Of a stretch of DNA of 28,248 bases, positions 16,367 through 24,537 are shown piece by piece. The stretch comes from JBBIND01 sp037444075 (GTDB lineage Bacteria; Acidobacteriota; Terriglobia; Bryobacterales; Bryobacteraceae). Made by a program: the position numbers and the translations under genes. Every line of letters starts with the position of its first letter. The stretch's first letter is position 1. The notes under the pieces are model-generated. The model was not told where the DNA came from, did not search any database, and saw only the letters and a list, made by a program, of their open reading frames with translations. The stretch lies in contig JBBIND010000055.1 of the NCBI GenBank assembly GCA_037444075.1, positions 1 through 28,248 on the forward strand. Reading direction: 5' to 3'.

Positions 16367-18147
16367 AGGTAGTAACTGGTCATCGGCACGTGTTCGTAGC
16401 CCATGGCCCTGTGCGCCACATCGAGCCGGTAGAGGGGATCCTGCATGAGCGTGACGCGGCGGTCCGTGGCCGGAATGGTGGTTGTGTAGATGCGCAGCTC
16501 GCCCTGGTAGTAGGTGATAATCTCCTCGCGCCAATCGCCGAGGATGTCCGCTGTGGCCAGGACTCTGCCCGCGATACCCTTCGTCAGTTCCGGGCCCTTC
16601 CATTTGAAGACAGTGCCCTTGGTCTGAAGCTCCCTCAGCAGGTCGGCATCCCACCAGACCAGGCTGTCCTGCGGAGGCACTGGCCCACCGAGCGCCTGGC
16701 CCTTCGCTGAGAAGAAGAACTTGTCTGCCCAGCATTCCATGCCCGGGCTGGCGGGGTCGATATCCGAGCAAAGCCCCCGCACCACCTGGTTATCCTCGAT
16801 CTCCTCGGGAAGGCCCCATAGGAGGTGGCCTGTGCGAGCGTCAAACAAACTGACTCCATCTCTGGGGTGGGGATCCTCGTAGATGTAGAAGACTTCCAGG
16901 CCAGGGCGGTCCGGGTCGACGTCCGTCACGTAGAAGCGGTCCCCGTGGCCGTAGCCGGTGCTCCACAGAATGCGGCCATCGTGGTCAATGGCAATGGACC
17001 CGTTCAGGACCTCGTCCCGGCCGTCGCCGTCGATGTCGGCAACCTTGATGGAGTGCTGCCCCTGCCCCTGGTATCTCCAGCCTGAGGTCAGGTTGGACCA
17101 ACTCCACGCCTTGTGGAGTTGGCGGTCACGCAGCAGCCAGGCATCCAACTTCATCAGGCCGTAAATGCCGCGGAATACGAGCAGGCTGGGCGTCTTGCCA
17201 TCCAGATAGGCAATGCCCATCATGTGGCGGTTCATGCGATTGCCTGAATAGTCGCCCCAGTCGGCAGGCTTGCCACGCGGGATCCAATCCGTCTTGGTGA
17301 TTTCCTGCCCGGTCAGCCCGTTCCAGACCGACACGTACTCGGGACCCGTCAGTACCTGGCCGTTCTCGTCGCGCGGGTCTCCCTCCCCGGTCTTCAGCGC
17401 CACCTCGGCTTTGCCGTCCCCGTTCAAGTCGAAGACCACCATCGGGGAGTACCAGATGCCGAGTTCGATGGACCAACCCAGATCGTTGCGCCACAGGAAG
17501 GTTCCGTCCCGCTTGTAGCCCTCGATCTTGAACGTGTCCGGACTGCGCCGCACCTTACCTGGATCTACCTGCCCCCCAGGCCGCTTCACGACAAAGTCGT
17601 ACTCGCCGTCCCCGTCCAAATCACCGATGCCGATCTTGTCGACTGAGGTGGCCGGGATGTCGTCACGGATTCGCAGTGACAGGTGCTGCTGCGCGGGCGC
17701 GTGGGCTGCCAGTGTCGCCCGGCCTGACGGCTCCTGTTCCCGGCCATTCATCACGGGCCGCACCCACCAGGCGTTCTCGCGGTCCAAAGGCGCGTTCGTG
17801 TCCACGAAATCCGTGGTTTGCCGGATGGGCTCTTGGTTGAGCCTGAGCGCGCCGCCGCCGGCGGTGGACCGGTAGACGTTGAAGGCGATCGCCTCGGGGT
17901 CGCTCTTGAGGAGGCGCCAGCCGAGGTAGACTCTACTCGCGCCCATCGGCACGGCCACCATGCCGCGGCCCAGCTTTTCCTCGATGCGCTGTTCAGCCCA
18001 CCCCAACGTAGGATTGGGCTTGTACTCCGGGTTCAGGTTGTAGAAGCCGTAATTGGGTGGGATGGATCCCTGTTGTCCTTGAAGCTGCGCAACCGCCGTG
18101 GATGCGGCCGCTGAAAACAGTAAGCACCTCAGCACAAATCTGACCAT
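16354..18147 (-). CDS. Secreted rhamnogalacturonan lyase-like protein (PL11 type)
   Basis: Encodes 597 aa from ATG at 18147, chosen for its GAGGAGG ribosome site 9 nt upstream and the signal peptide that follows (VLRCLLFSAAASTAVA). An upstream frame extension runs through the palindromic repeats and is not coding. After the signal, a domain with RGMVAVPMGASRVYLGWRLL and FNVYRSTAGG is typical of PL11. Several calcium-binding DxDGDG loops (GIGDLDGDGEYDFVVK, FDLNGDGKAEVALK, ADIDGDGRDEVLNG) fit the eight-bladed propeller of these enzymes. They cleave the pectin backbone of alternating rhamnose and galacturonate. This suggests plant-polymer use in soil. Exact substrate (endo or exo) is not determined. 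Confidence 0.88.
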   Translation of the reverse strand: MVRFVLRCLLFSAAASTAVAQLQGQQGSIPPNYGFYNLNPEYKPNPTLGWAEQRIEEKLGRGMVAVPMGASRVYLGWRLLKSDPEAIAFNVYRSTAGGGALRLNQEPIRQTTDFVDTNAPLDRENAWWVRPVMNGREQEPSGRATLAAHAPAQQHLSLRIRDDIPATSVDKIGIGDLDGDGEYDFVVKRPGGQVDPGKVRRSPDTFKIEGYKRDGTFLWRNDLGWSIELGIWYSPMVVFDLNGDGKAEVALKTGEGDPRDENGQVLTGPEYVSVWNGLTGQEITKTDWIPRGKPADWGDYSGNRMNRHMMGIAYLDGKTPSLLVFRGIYGLMKLDAWLLRDRQLHKAWSWSNLTSGWRYQGQGQHSIKVADIDGDGRDEVLNGSIAIDHDGRILWSTGYGHGDRFYVTDVDPDRPGLEVFYIYEDPHPRDGVSLFDARTGHLLWGLPEEIEDNQVVRGLCSDIDPASPGMECWADKFFFSAKGQALGGPVPPQDSLVWWDADLLRELQTKGTVFKWKGPELTKGIAGRVLATADILGDWREEIITYYQGELRIYTTTIPATDRRVTLMQDPLYRLDVAHRAMGYEHVPMTSYYLGNR

Positions 18148-18457
18148 GGCGCGATGCCTCCTCTCTGGCGTATCCCGTCCTTCGCTGGATAAGCCCCTGA
18201 CGAGAACACGATACACCAGCTTCAAGGGGAGCTTGACGGCGTTTTTGCTCGTCTCGGCACTCGCCCTCTTGGGGCTGGCTTCGGAAAGCCAGGCCACGCG
18301 CTGTTCTGAGATGCCAGCGGCCGGGCAGGCGCACCGTCCTTGAGTTTCGGCCCTCATCCTGCGACCAGGAGCACGCGCGGAAGCAGTTGGACTTGCCGCG
18401 CGACGCAAGAATAGTCCCGTCATCATAGCAACCGGCACATAGCAACCGGCCAATTTG

Positions 18458-18509
18458 GCTTCAGCTTGTGCTGCGGAAGAAGCCTCTGAGCAAGCTGAAG
18501 CTCGCTCTA
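18458..18509. repeat. 52-bp palindromic repeat, copy 1
   Basis: Starts GCTTCAGCTTG and ends CAAGCTGAAGC plus TCGCTCTA. The two 11-bp arms are perfect reverse complements around a 22-nt loop, and AGCA/TGCT pairing extends the stem with a 2-nt bulge. It is identical over 52 bp to the copy at 18548-18599. It looks like a REP-like intergenic palindromic element rather than a CRISPR unit. Confidence 0.85.
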
Positions 18510-18547
18510 CGTGGGCGCGCAGGCCGTTGGTTTGGCATGTAGCATAA

Positions 18548-18599
18548 GCTTCAGCTTGTGCTGCGGAAGAAGCCTCTGAGCAAGCTGAAGCTCGCTCTA
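18548..18599. repeat. 52-bp palindromic repeat, copy 2
   Basis: Identical to copy 1 at 18458-18509 and in the same orientation, with a 38-nt unrelated spacer between them. The bases immediately outside the repeat differ between copies, which defines the 52-bp unit. Confidence 0.85.
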
Positions 18600-18642
18600 G
18601 GCAGGCCACCTTCAGCTTGCCCAACGCCTTATTCAGCCGCCT

Positions 18643-21354
18643 CTAATTCCTCCACTCGAATCCCTCGCCCGGAGCCGGCGTGGCCCGCGCCGCGCCGCGG
18701 AAAACCGCGTTGAGGAACAGGATGTTGAGTCCGTCTACGTAAGCGCGGAAATTGGGATCCGCCGTGAAGCCTACCACCAACCCCCGGCCGTCCCGCTGCA
18801 CCACCACAAAGGGCTTATACGCCATTTGCTTGCGATTCTCTTCCCAGAGGTGGCCGCTCAGCAGGAGTTGGTCCGGCGCCTGGAAGAAGGCGGCGTTGAC
18901 GCCCTTATCCAACTTCACGGGGGTGAAGATGGCACGGCCCTCCACGAGCACGTTAACGGTCTTGCCGAGCCCGGCTGTGATCCAGTGGTCCTCGTCGAGC
19001 GAGGCGCGCACAATGGCTCCGGTGGCGGCGTCGGGCAATTCCTTTTCCGGCTGAATGGCTTTCAGGTAATCCTCCTCCTTTTGCAGCAGCTTGCCGGCGA
19101 CCCGAGCCTCGGGCTGTTCGGGCCGTTTCGGAGGTTCGGTGGCACGCGGCGCCTCCTCCTGCGCGACGGAAAGCAGGGCGACTTTGGGGTCCGCCAGGAA
19201 GGCCACGGCGCCGACCAGGCCGATGAGCGTGCCGCCTCCGGTTACCCAACTCTTCAGCCGCCGCACGCCGGCTTCACCCAGCGTTGCGGCGTATCCACCC
19301 ATGCCCTGATCGGGCAGGATGATGACGTCGAAACGGCTCAGATCGGCGTTGGCAAGGAGGCGCGAGCGGATCGCCGTGACCGGAAAATCGTACTGCCGCT
19401 CAAGCACGAAGCGGGTATGGCCGGCTGAATAGGAGGATGCGGGCGTGTCCCATGCCAAGGCGATGTTCGGCTTGCGCACGCGCAACACGTGGCGGCTGCC
19501 GAAGTTCACGCCGTCCTCCACCCAGCCCGTGTTCGTGGCTATCACGCTCGCGCCGGCGGCGGCGGCAAGCTTGGGGATCAACTCATGGATGGTAGCGGGA
19601 TTTTCCTTCACTTTGAAGATGAGCGTTCCGGGCGGGTATTCCACGCCTTCCTGCCGGAAGCTGCGGTCCGTGCTCCACACGGCCAGGCCTGCGCGCAGGG
19701 CGGCTGTCAGCAGGCGCCCTGAGGCGGCCGTGCCCCACGGCGCCAGATAAGCCAATTCGGCCTTGCCACCCGTGACGCGGCCAGGGAGGACGGCGTTCGG
19801 GGCGAGCATCTCGAAATCACCCTGCGAGGCTTCGGCGGCGCTGACTGCCTCGACGTTGTAGAGCAAGGGCAACGACCACGCGGTGACATCGTAAATCTCG
19901 TCGGGCAGCTTCTTCTGCCGCCGCCGTTCCTGCTCTTTCACGAACTCCGCTTCCATCGGTACGCTGGGGTCCAGCAGCGTCCGTATCAGACGCTTGGCGG
20001 GTTGCGCCAGGCTGATGGAGTAACTTCCTGCCGGGTACTCCTTGCCCGCGTTGCGGAAGCTTGCTGTGGCGCGGCGCACCTCGACGCCCTGCTGTGCAAG
20101 CAGTAGCGCCAACTTGTCGACGGCCGAAACGTCGCCCGTGCGAAGCAGGATGTACTCGCGAACGGGTTCGTTCTGACCCTCTTCGATGGCCGTCTGCCGG
20201 TAGCGGTAGAAATTGGCAAGCAGTTGCTCGCGATGCCGGGCGGCGGTTTCAGCGGTGGCGATGGAGGCCACAAACTGCTGCCGGACGGTATCGCGGAAAT
20301 GGAACACGGATTCGTCGCTGCGGCGCATCAGCAAGCCGCGCGCAGAAGCCTGCTCATAAGTCATGGCGACGCTGCCGTAGAAGGACGGCCAACTCGCGCC
20401 GTAGCCGGGGTAGAAGGCGTCGAAGATCTCGCGCGTGAAATAGCTGAAGCCGAACTTGTCAAACCAGCGGGCGTTGTTGCGGCCGAACCACTCCAGGCTG
20501 TCGCGCTGGTCCTTGGCGAGGTGGGGATTGTACGGCACCGCTTCAGGCGCGAAGTAGTAAGTGCTGTCGGCGCCCATCTCGTGCAGGTCGACGAAAACCA
20601 GCGGGAACCACTCCAGAAGCGCTTTCACGCGGCCGCGGGTCTCAGGCTGCGTCAGCGCGAACCAATCGCGGTTCATGTCGAACAGGTAATGGTTGGTGCG
20701 TCCACCCGGCCAGGGTTCGGTGTGCTCGAGCGCCAACGGATGGGCCTGCGGTTCAATGCCGTAGCTCTGCTCGAAATGGTGCACGAAACGGTCCCGGCCG
20801 TCAGGATTCTGCGTCGGGTCGATCAGCACCAGCGTATTCGCCAGAATGTCATCCACCACTTTGTCCCGCCGCGCCGCCACCAGATGATAGGCCACCATCA
20901 GGGATGCCTCCGGGCCGGAGATCTCATTGCCATGAACGCCGTTGCCCAGCCATACGACGGCCGGCAAGGACGCGATCAACTTGCGCGCGTCAGCCGGCGC
21001 TGTCTTCCTGGGGTCGGAAAGCCTCTGCATGCCGGTGCGAATCTCATCCAACCGCCGGATGTTGGCCTCCGATCCGACAGCCACGTAAACCAGCTTGCGC
21101 CCCTGCCAACTGGTGGCGTATTCGAACATGCGGACGCGGTTGGGCAGAGCGGCGGCCAACGTTTCCATGTACTTCATCAACGCCGCATGGGAGCTGATGC
21201 GCTCGCCGCTTTCGTAGCCCAACACCTTGCGCGGAGACGGCACGGAGGGATCGTAAGCAGCGCCCGGCCAGTACTCGAACCTGGTCTGCGCGGCCAGCGT
21301 GACTGTTCCCATGAGCAGCAGGAGGACAAGTAAGAGGGGTTTGCGGACAGGCAT
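18643..21354 (-). CDS. Secreted M14-family zinc carboxypeptidase-like protein
   Basis: Encodes 903 aa from ATG at 21354, chosen because a classical signal peptide follows directly (PVRKPLLLVLLLLMGTVTLA); a TTG 48 nt upstream is less likely. The peptidase domain spans about 50-380. Zinc ligands are H141 and E144 (GNGVHGNEISG) and H258 (VFVDLHEMGADS), with the N-R pair of the substrate pocket in FDMNRDW (228-229). The remaining 500 residues include segments such as FDVIILPDQGMGGYA and VTGGGTLIGLVG, resembling a glutamine-amidotransferase-like fold often fused to large bacterial M14 proteins. It probably processes peptides outside the cytoplasm. It does not share an operon with the lyase because 495 nt separate them. 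Confidence 0.88.
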   Translation of the reverse strand: MPVRKPLLLVLLLLMGTVTLAAQTRFEYWPGAAYDPSVPSPRKVLGYESGERISSHAALMKYMETLAAALPNRVRMFEYATSWQGRKLVYVAVGSEANIRRLDEIRTGMQRLSDPRKTAPADARKLIASLPAVVWLGNGVHGNEISGPEASLMVAYHLVAARRDKVVDDILANTLVLIDPTQNPDGRDRFVHHFEQSYGIEPQAHPLALEHTEPWPGGRTNHYLFDMNRDWFALTQPETRGRVKALLEWFPLVFVDLHEMGADSTYYFAPEAVPYNPHLAKDQRDSLEWFGRNNARWFDKFGFSYFTREIFDAFYPGYGASWPSFYGSVAMTYEQASARGLLMRRSDESVFHFRDTVRQQFVASIATAETAARHREQLLANFYRYRQTAIEEGQNEPVREYILLRTGDVSAVDKLALLLAQQGVEVRRATASFRNAGKEYPAGSYSISLAQPAKRLIRTLLDPSVPMEAEFVKEQERRRQKKLPDEIYDVTAWSLPLLYNVEAVSAAEASQGDFEMLAPNAVLPGRVTGGKAELAYLAPWGTAASGRLLTAALRAGLAVWSTDRSFRQEGVEYPPGTLIFKVKENPATIHELIPKLAAAAGASVIATNTGWVEDGVNFGSRHVLRVRKPNIALAWDTPASSYSAGHTRFVLERQYDFPVTAIRSRLLANADLSRFDVIILPDQGMGGYAATLGEAGVRRLKSWVTGGGTLIGLVGAVAFLADPKVALLSVAQEEAPRATEPPKRPEQPEARVAGKLLQKEEDYLKAIQPEKELPDAATGAIVRASLDEDHWITAGLGKTVNVLVEGRAIFTPVKLDKGVNAAFFQAPDQLLLSGHLWEENRKQMAYKPFVVVQRDGRGLVVGFTADPNFRAYVDGLNILFLNAVFRGAARATPAPGEGFEWRN

Positions 21355-21402
21355 AAGAAAACCAGGATACGTCAACCTGCCCGGCGAATGCCTGAAGGCC
21401 AA

Positions 21403-21452
21403 CTGCGGCGGAATGATAATATGTAGGGCTGGACGGTCTGGATAACCCCTCT
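21403..21452. promoter_or_regulatory. Divergent promoter region between M14 peptidase and Gfo/Idh gene
   Basis: The AT-rich patch ATAATAT at 21416-21422 sits in otherwise GC-rich DNA and offers a -10-like TAATAT for the plus strand (21417-21422) and TATTAT for the minus strand (21416-21421). Matching -35 hexamers are weak on both strands. The overlap would make the two promoters mutually exclusive. Confidence 0.3.
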
Positions 21453-22655
21453 ATGGATTCACGCAGGAATTTCATTGGCAAAGTGGCCGGCACGCTCGCC
21501 GGCACACTGACTGTCCCCGCGTCGGTGTTGGGCGCGGCCGAGCGCATACGGCTCGGCGTGATCGGACCCGGCGACCGTGGGTTGCAGTTAACGCGCGAGG
21601 CACTAAGCTGCCAAGGCACGGAAGTGGTGGGCTTTGCCGACGTCTATACGCGCCGCCTGGAAGACGCGCGCAAGCTGTCTCCCGAGGCGAAGACCTACCT
21701 CGACTACCGCTACCTGCTCGAAGACAAGAGCATTGACGCGGTGATCATCGCTACACCGCAGCACCTGCATTGCGAGCATTTTGTGGCTTCGCTCGAAGCC
21801 GGCAAACATGTGTTTCAGGAAAAAACCATGGCCTTCACCGTCGAGCACGCCAAGAAGATGCGGGCGGCTTACCAGAAGGCCAACCGGCGTGTGGTGCAGA
21901 TAGGGCACCAATCCTGCTCTTCGGGACAGGCCATTGACGCGGCGCGCTTTGCTGCCTCCGGGCAGGTGGGCAAGATCACGGCGATCCATGCGCACATGTA
22001 CCGCAACACGCCGCACGGCAAGCCGCAGTGGTCGCGGCCGGTCTTTCCGGACATGACGCCGGAGAACGTCATGTGGAAGGCGTTTCTGGGCGAAGCGCCG
22101 CGGACCGAGTTTGACGCGAACCGCTTCATCAACTGGCGCTTCTTCTGGGATTACTCGGGCGGCAACGTGTACGAGAACATGTGCCATCAGCTCTCGTTCT
22201 GGTACAAGATCCTGAACCTGGAGATTCCCACCGCGGTCCACATGGCGGGCGGCGTTTACCTGTGGAAAGACGGCCGCGAAGTGCCCGACACGATGAACGT
22301 CTCCATGCAGCATCCCGAGGAGATCCTCTATAGCTGGGACAGCGGGTTCGGCAACAACGAACTGGGGAGCGGCGAATACGTCCTGGGCACTGATGGGACC
22401 ATCTCACGGCATCAGCAGATTCGCTACCTGCCGCAAAAAGTCAACCGCCCGGACGGCGTCGAAGCTCTGGGGCAGACGCGCACCGCGCCGCAGGCCCATA
22501 TGCAGGACTTCCTGGACTGCATACGCACCGGCAAGCAGCCCAATTGCCCGTTCGAAATAGGCTTCCGCGTTTCCATCGCCTGCCGCATGGCGGTGGATAG
22601 CTACAGGCAGGGCCGCACCATGCGGTGGGACCCGGCAAGGGAAGAGATCGTCTGA
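21453..22655 (+). CDS. Gfo/Idh/MocA-family oxidoreductase with Tat-like leader
   Basis: Encodes 400 aa. The N-terminus MDSRRNFIGKVAGTLAGTLT is a twin-arginine-type leader, followed by the nucleotide-binding strand RLGVIGPGDRG (GxGxxG variant at 38-43). The conserved EKP of the family reads EKT at 123-125 (FQEKTMAFTVEHA). A GGNVYENMCHQLSFW segment supplies the usual His-containing active-site helix. Such exported family members usually act on sugars or glycans with tightly bound NAD(P). It opens a plus-strand group that continues with meaB 8 nt downstream. The substrate is unknown. Confidence 0.88.
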   Translation: MDSRRNFIGKVAGTLAGTLTVPASVLGAAERIRLGVIGPGDRGLQLTREALSCQGTEVVGFADVYTRRLEDARKLSPEAKTYLDYRYLLEDKSIDAVIIATPQHLHCEHFVASLEAGKHVFQEKTMAFTVEHAKKMRAAYQKANRRVVQIGHQSCSSGQAIDAARFAASGQVGKITAIHAHMYRNTPHGKPQWSRPVFPDMTPENVMWKAFLGEAPRTEFDANRFINWRFFWDYSGGNVYENMCHQLSFWYKILNLEIPTAVHMAGGVYLWKDGREVPDTMNVSMQHPEEILYSWDSGFGNNELGSGEYVLGTDGTISRHQQIRYLPQKVNRPDGVEALGQTRTAPQAHMQDFLDCIRTGKQPNCPFEIGFRVSIACRMAVDSYRQGRTMRWDPAREEIV

Positions 22656-22663
22656 GCCAGCAG

Positions 22664-23680
22664 ATGCCGGCAGAGAGCCGTCTTCCAGCGCTGGGACGCT
22701 CGAGCGACGAGGAGTTGCGCCGTTGGGCGGAGAAGATCCGGGAAGGCGACTGGCGCGCTTTGGCCCGCGCCGCCACGGCTGCCGAAGAACAATCCCCGGA
22801 TGCCGCGGCGTTGCTGCGCGAGTTGTTTCCGCACACCGGGAGCGCCTCCATCATCGGAGTCACCGGCGTGCCGGGCGCAGGCAAGAGCACGCTGGTGGAC
22901 CGGCTGACCGTGGCCCTGCGGGAGGACGGTCAGCGCGTGGGCATCCTGGCGGTGGATCCGACGAGCCCGTACACCGGGGGCGCCATTCTCGGAGACCGCA
23001 TCCGCATGCAGCGGCACGAGGGAGACGCCGGCGTATTCATACGCTCCATGGCGACCCGGGGCCACTTGGGCGGACTGGCCGGCGGATGCCTGGACGTAGC
23101 CCTGCTGATGGACACGGCCGGCTGTGACGTGGTCCTGGTGGAAACGGTTGGCGCCGGCCAAGCCGAGGTCGATGTGGCGCGGCTGGCGGACGCCACCGTC
23201 GTGGTGCTGGTGCCCGGACTCGGCGACGACGTGCAGAGCCTGAAGGCCGGTATCATGGAGATCGCGGACGTTTTCGTCATCAACAAAGCCGACCGTCCCG
23301 GCGCCGGGCAACTGGAGCGGGAACTCGAATCTTTGCTCGACCTGGCGGAGCGCGAAGACGGCTGGCAGCCCCCCGTCTTCAAGGTGGTTGCCACCGAGGG
23401 AACAGGCGTCCGCGAAGCACTGGCAGGCATCCGGGAGTGCGCCGGACACGCGCGGGAATCAGACCGTTCCGCCCGGCTGTGGGAGCAGCGCTTGCGGCGC
23501 ATGTTCCGCGACCGGCTCACAGACAGCCTGCCGGAGGAGGCCTACAAGTCCGCTGCGCGTCAGGTGGCGGCGAGGGAACGCGACCCTTACAGCGTCGTGG
23601 ACGAGTGGGTGCGCCTGCTGCTGGGCGAACCGCCGGCGGCGCTGCGCTGCGGGAAGCAACACGAAGGAGACACACATTGA
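22664..23680 (+). CDS. meaB: MeaB/ArgK-family P-loop GTPase
   Basis: Encodes 338 aa from ATG at 22664; an in-frame GTG at 22625 overlaps the previous gene and is less likely. The P-loop GVPGAGKST is at about 68-76, followed by AVDPTSPYTGGAILGDRIRM, the family-specific loop. VLVETVGAGQAEVD (switch) and VINKAD (base recognition) complete the GTPase. These G3E proteins protect and reload adenosylcobalamin-dependent methylmalonyl-CoA mutase. No mutase gene is in this window, so the partner must lie elsewhere. Its stop overlaps the start of mtnP (TTGA). Confidence 0.92.
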   Translation: MPAESRLPALGRSSDEELRRWAEKIREGDWRALARAATAAEEQSPDAAALLRELFPHTGSASIIGVTGVPGAGKSTLVDRLTVALREDGQRVGILAVDPTSPYTGGAILGDRIRMQRHEGDAGVFIRSMATRGHLGGLAGGCLDVALLMDTAGCDVVLVETVGAGQAEVDVARLADATVVVLVPGLGDDVQSLKAGIMEIADVFVINKADRPGAGQLERELESLLDLAEREDGWQPPVFKVVATEGTGVREALAGIRECAGHARESDRSARLWEQRLRRMFRDRLTDSLPEEAYKSAARQVAARERDPYSVVDEWVRLLLGEPPAALRCGKQHEGDTH

Positions 23681-24537
23681 AGGCAACCATTGGAATCATC
23701 GGCGGCAGCGGGTTGTACTCCATGCCGGGATTCGAAGCACAGGAGGAGATCAGCATCCCCACGCCGTGGGGAGAGCCATCGGATGCCTACGTGCTCGGCA
23801 AGCTCGAGGGGAGGCCAGTGGCCTTTCTGGCCCGGCACGGCCGGGGGCACCGGCTGATGCCGTCGGAGCTGAACTTCCGGGCCAACATCTACGGCTTCAA
23901 GTCGCTGGGTGTGGAGCGCATCATCTCGCTGAGCGCGGTGGGTTCGCTCAAAGAGGAACACCGTCCGCTGGATTTCGTCATCCCGGATCAGTTCTTCGAC
24001 CGCACGCGCGGCCGCGTCTCGACCTTCTTCGGTGAAGGGCTCGTGGCGCACATCAGCTTCGATCACCCGGTTTGCCCGCACCTGTCCGGCCACCTGGAAA
24101 ACGCCTGCCGCGCCGCAGGCGTCAACGTCGGCAGGGGCGGAACGTACCTTTGCATGGAGGGTCCCGCCTTCTCGACCAAAGCAGAGAGCAACGTCTACCG
24201 CAGTTGGGGGATGGACGTGATCGGGATGACCAATCTCCAGGAGGCGAAACTGGCCCGGGAAGCCGAGCTCTGTTACGTCACCGTAGCCATGGTGACCGAC
24301 TATGACTGTTGGCACCCGGAGCATGACTCGGTCACGGTGGACCAGATCATCGCCAACCTGACCAAGAACGCTGAAAACGCTTCCCGCGTGGTCGCCGCCG
24401 CCGTGAGTTCGATGCCCGCTTCGCGCGAATGCAAGTGCGGCAAGGCGCTGGCCAGCGCGCTGATCACGGACCGCCGGGCGGTGCCGGAAGCTACCCTCAA
24501 GAAGCTGGAGTTGCTGGTTGGCAAGTACTTCGCCTGA
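23677..24537 (+). CDS. mtnP: S-methyl-5'-thioadenosine phosphorylase
   Basis: Encodes 286 aa from TTG at 23677, fixed by AAGGAGA six nt upstream (23664-23670) and by the immediate start of the first strand (ATIGIIGGSGLY). Family motifs include the phosphate site FLARHGRGHRLMPSELNFRA, the substrate segment MEGPAFSTKAESNVYRSWG plus GMTNLQEAKLAREAELCY, and VTDYDCW, which favours methylthioadenosine over inosine or guanosine. It returns adenine and methylthioribose-1-phosphate to salvage. The start overlaps the meaB stop and its 3' end overlaps the next gene by 20 nt. Confidence 0.93.
   Translation: MKATIGIIGGSGLYSMPGFEAQEEISIPTPWGEPSDAYVLGKLEGRPVAFLARHGRGHRLMPSELNFRANIYGFKSLGVERIISLSAVGSLKEEHRPLDFVIPDQFFDRTRGRVSTFFGEGLVAHISFDHPVCPHLSGHLENACRAAGVNVGRGGTYLCMEGPAFSTKAESNVYRSWGMDVIGMTNLQEAKLAREAELCYVTVAMVTDYDCWHPEHDSVTVDQIIANLTKNAENASRVVAAAVSSMPASRECKCGKALASALITDRRAVPEATLKKLELLVGKYFA

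Larger units (their letters stand above)
18148..18642. other. 495-nt non-coding gap upstream of the PL11 gene
   Basis: The gap holds the ribosome site of the lyase (18157-18165), a 7-bp hairpin CTGGCTT-CGGA-AAGCCAG at 18275-18292, a 12-bp direct repeat ATAGCAACCGGC (18425-18436 and 18439-18450), and two copies of a 52-bp palindromic repeat. A further TTCAGCTTG at 18611-18619 looks like a fragment of a third copy. Open frames through this region on both strands have no recognisable protein. No clear promoter hexamers were found. Confidence 0.6.

Noticed and set aside
18098..18343. Small plus-strand open frame with a hydrophobic stretch (FLLVSALALLGLAS)
   Set aside because: It overlaps the start of the lyase gene on the other strand, has no ribosome site that I can see and the hydrophobic stretch is short; chance is more likely.
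18458..18599. Possible CRISPR-like array
   Set aside because: Only two full 52-bp units with one 38-nt spacer and a large internal palindrome; no cas genes. A REP-like element fits better.
18148..18624. N-terminal extension of the PL11 lyase frame through the palindromic repeats
   Set aside because: The extension translates the repeat twice, lacks any domain and would bury the signal peptide; the ATG at 18147 has a strong ribosome site.
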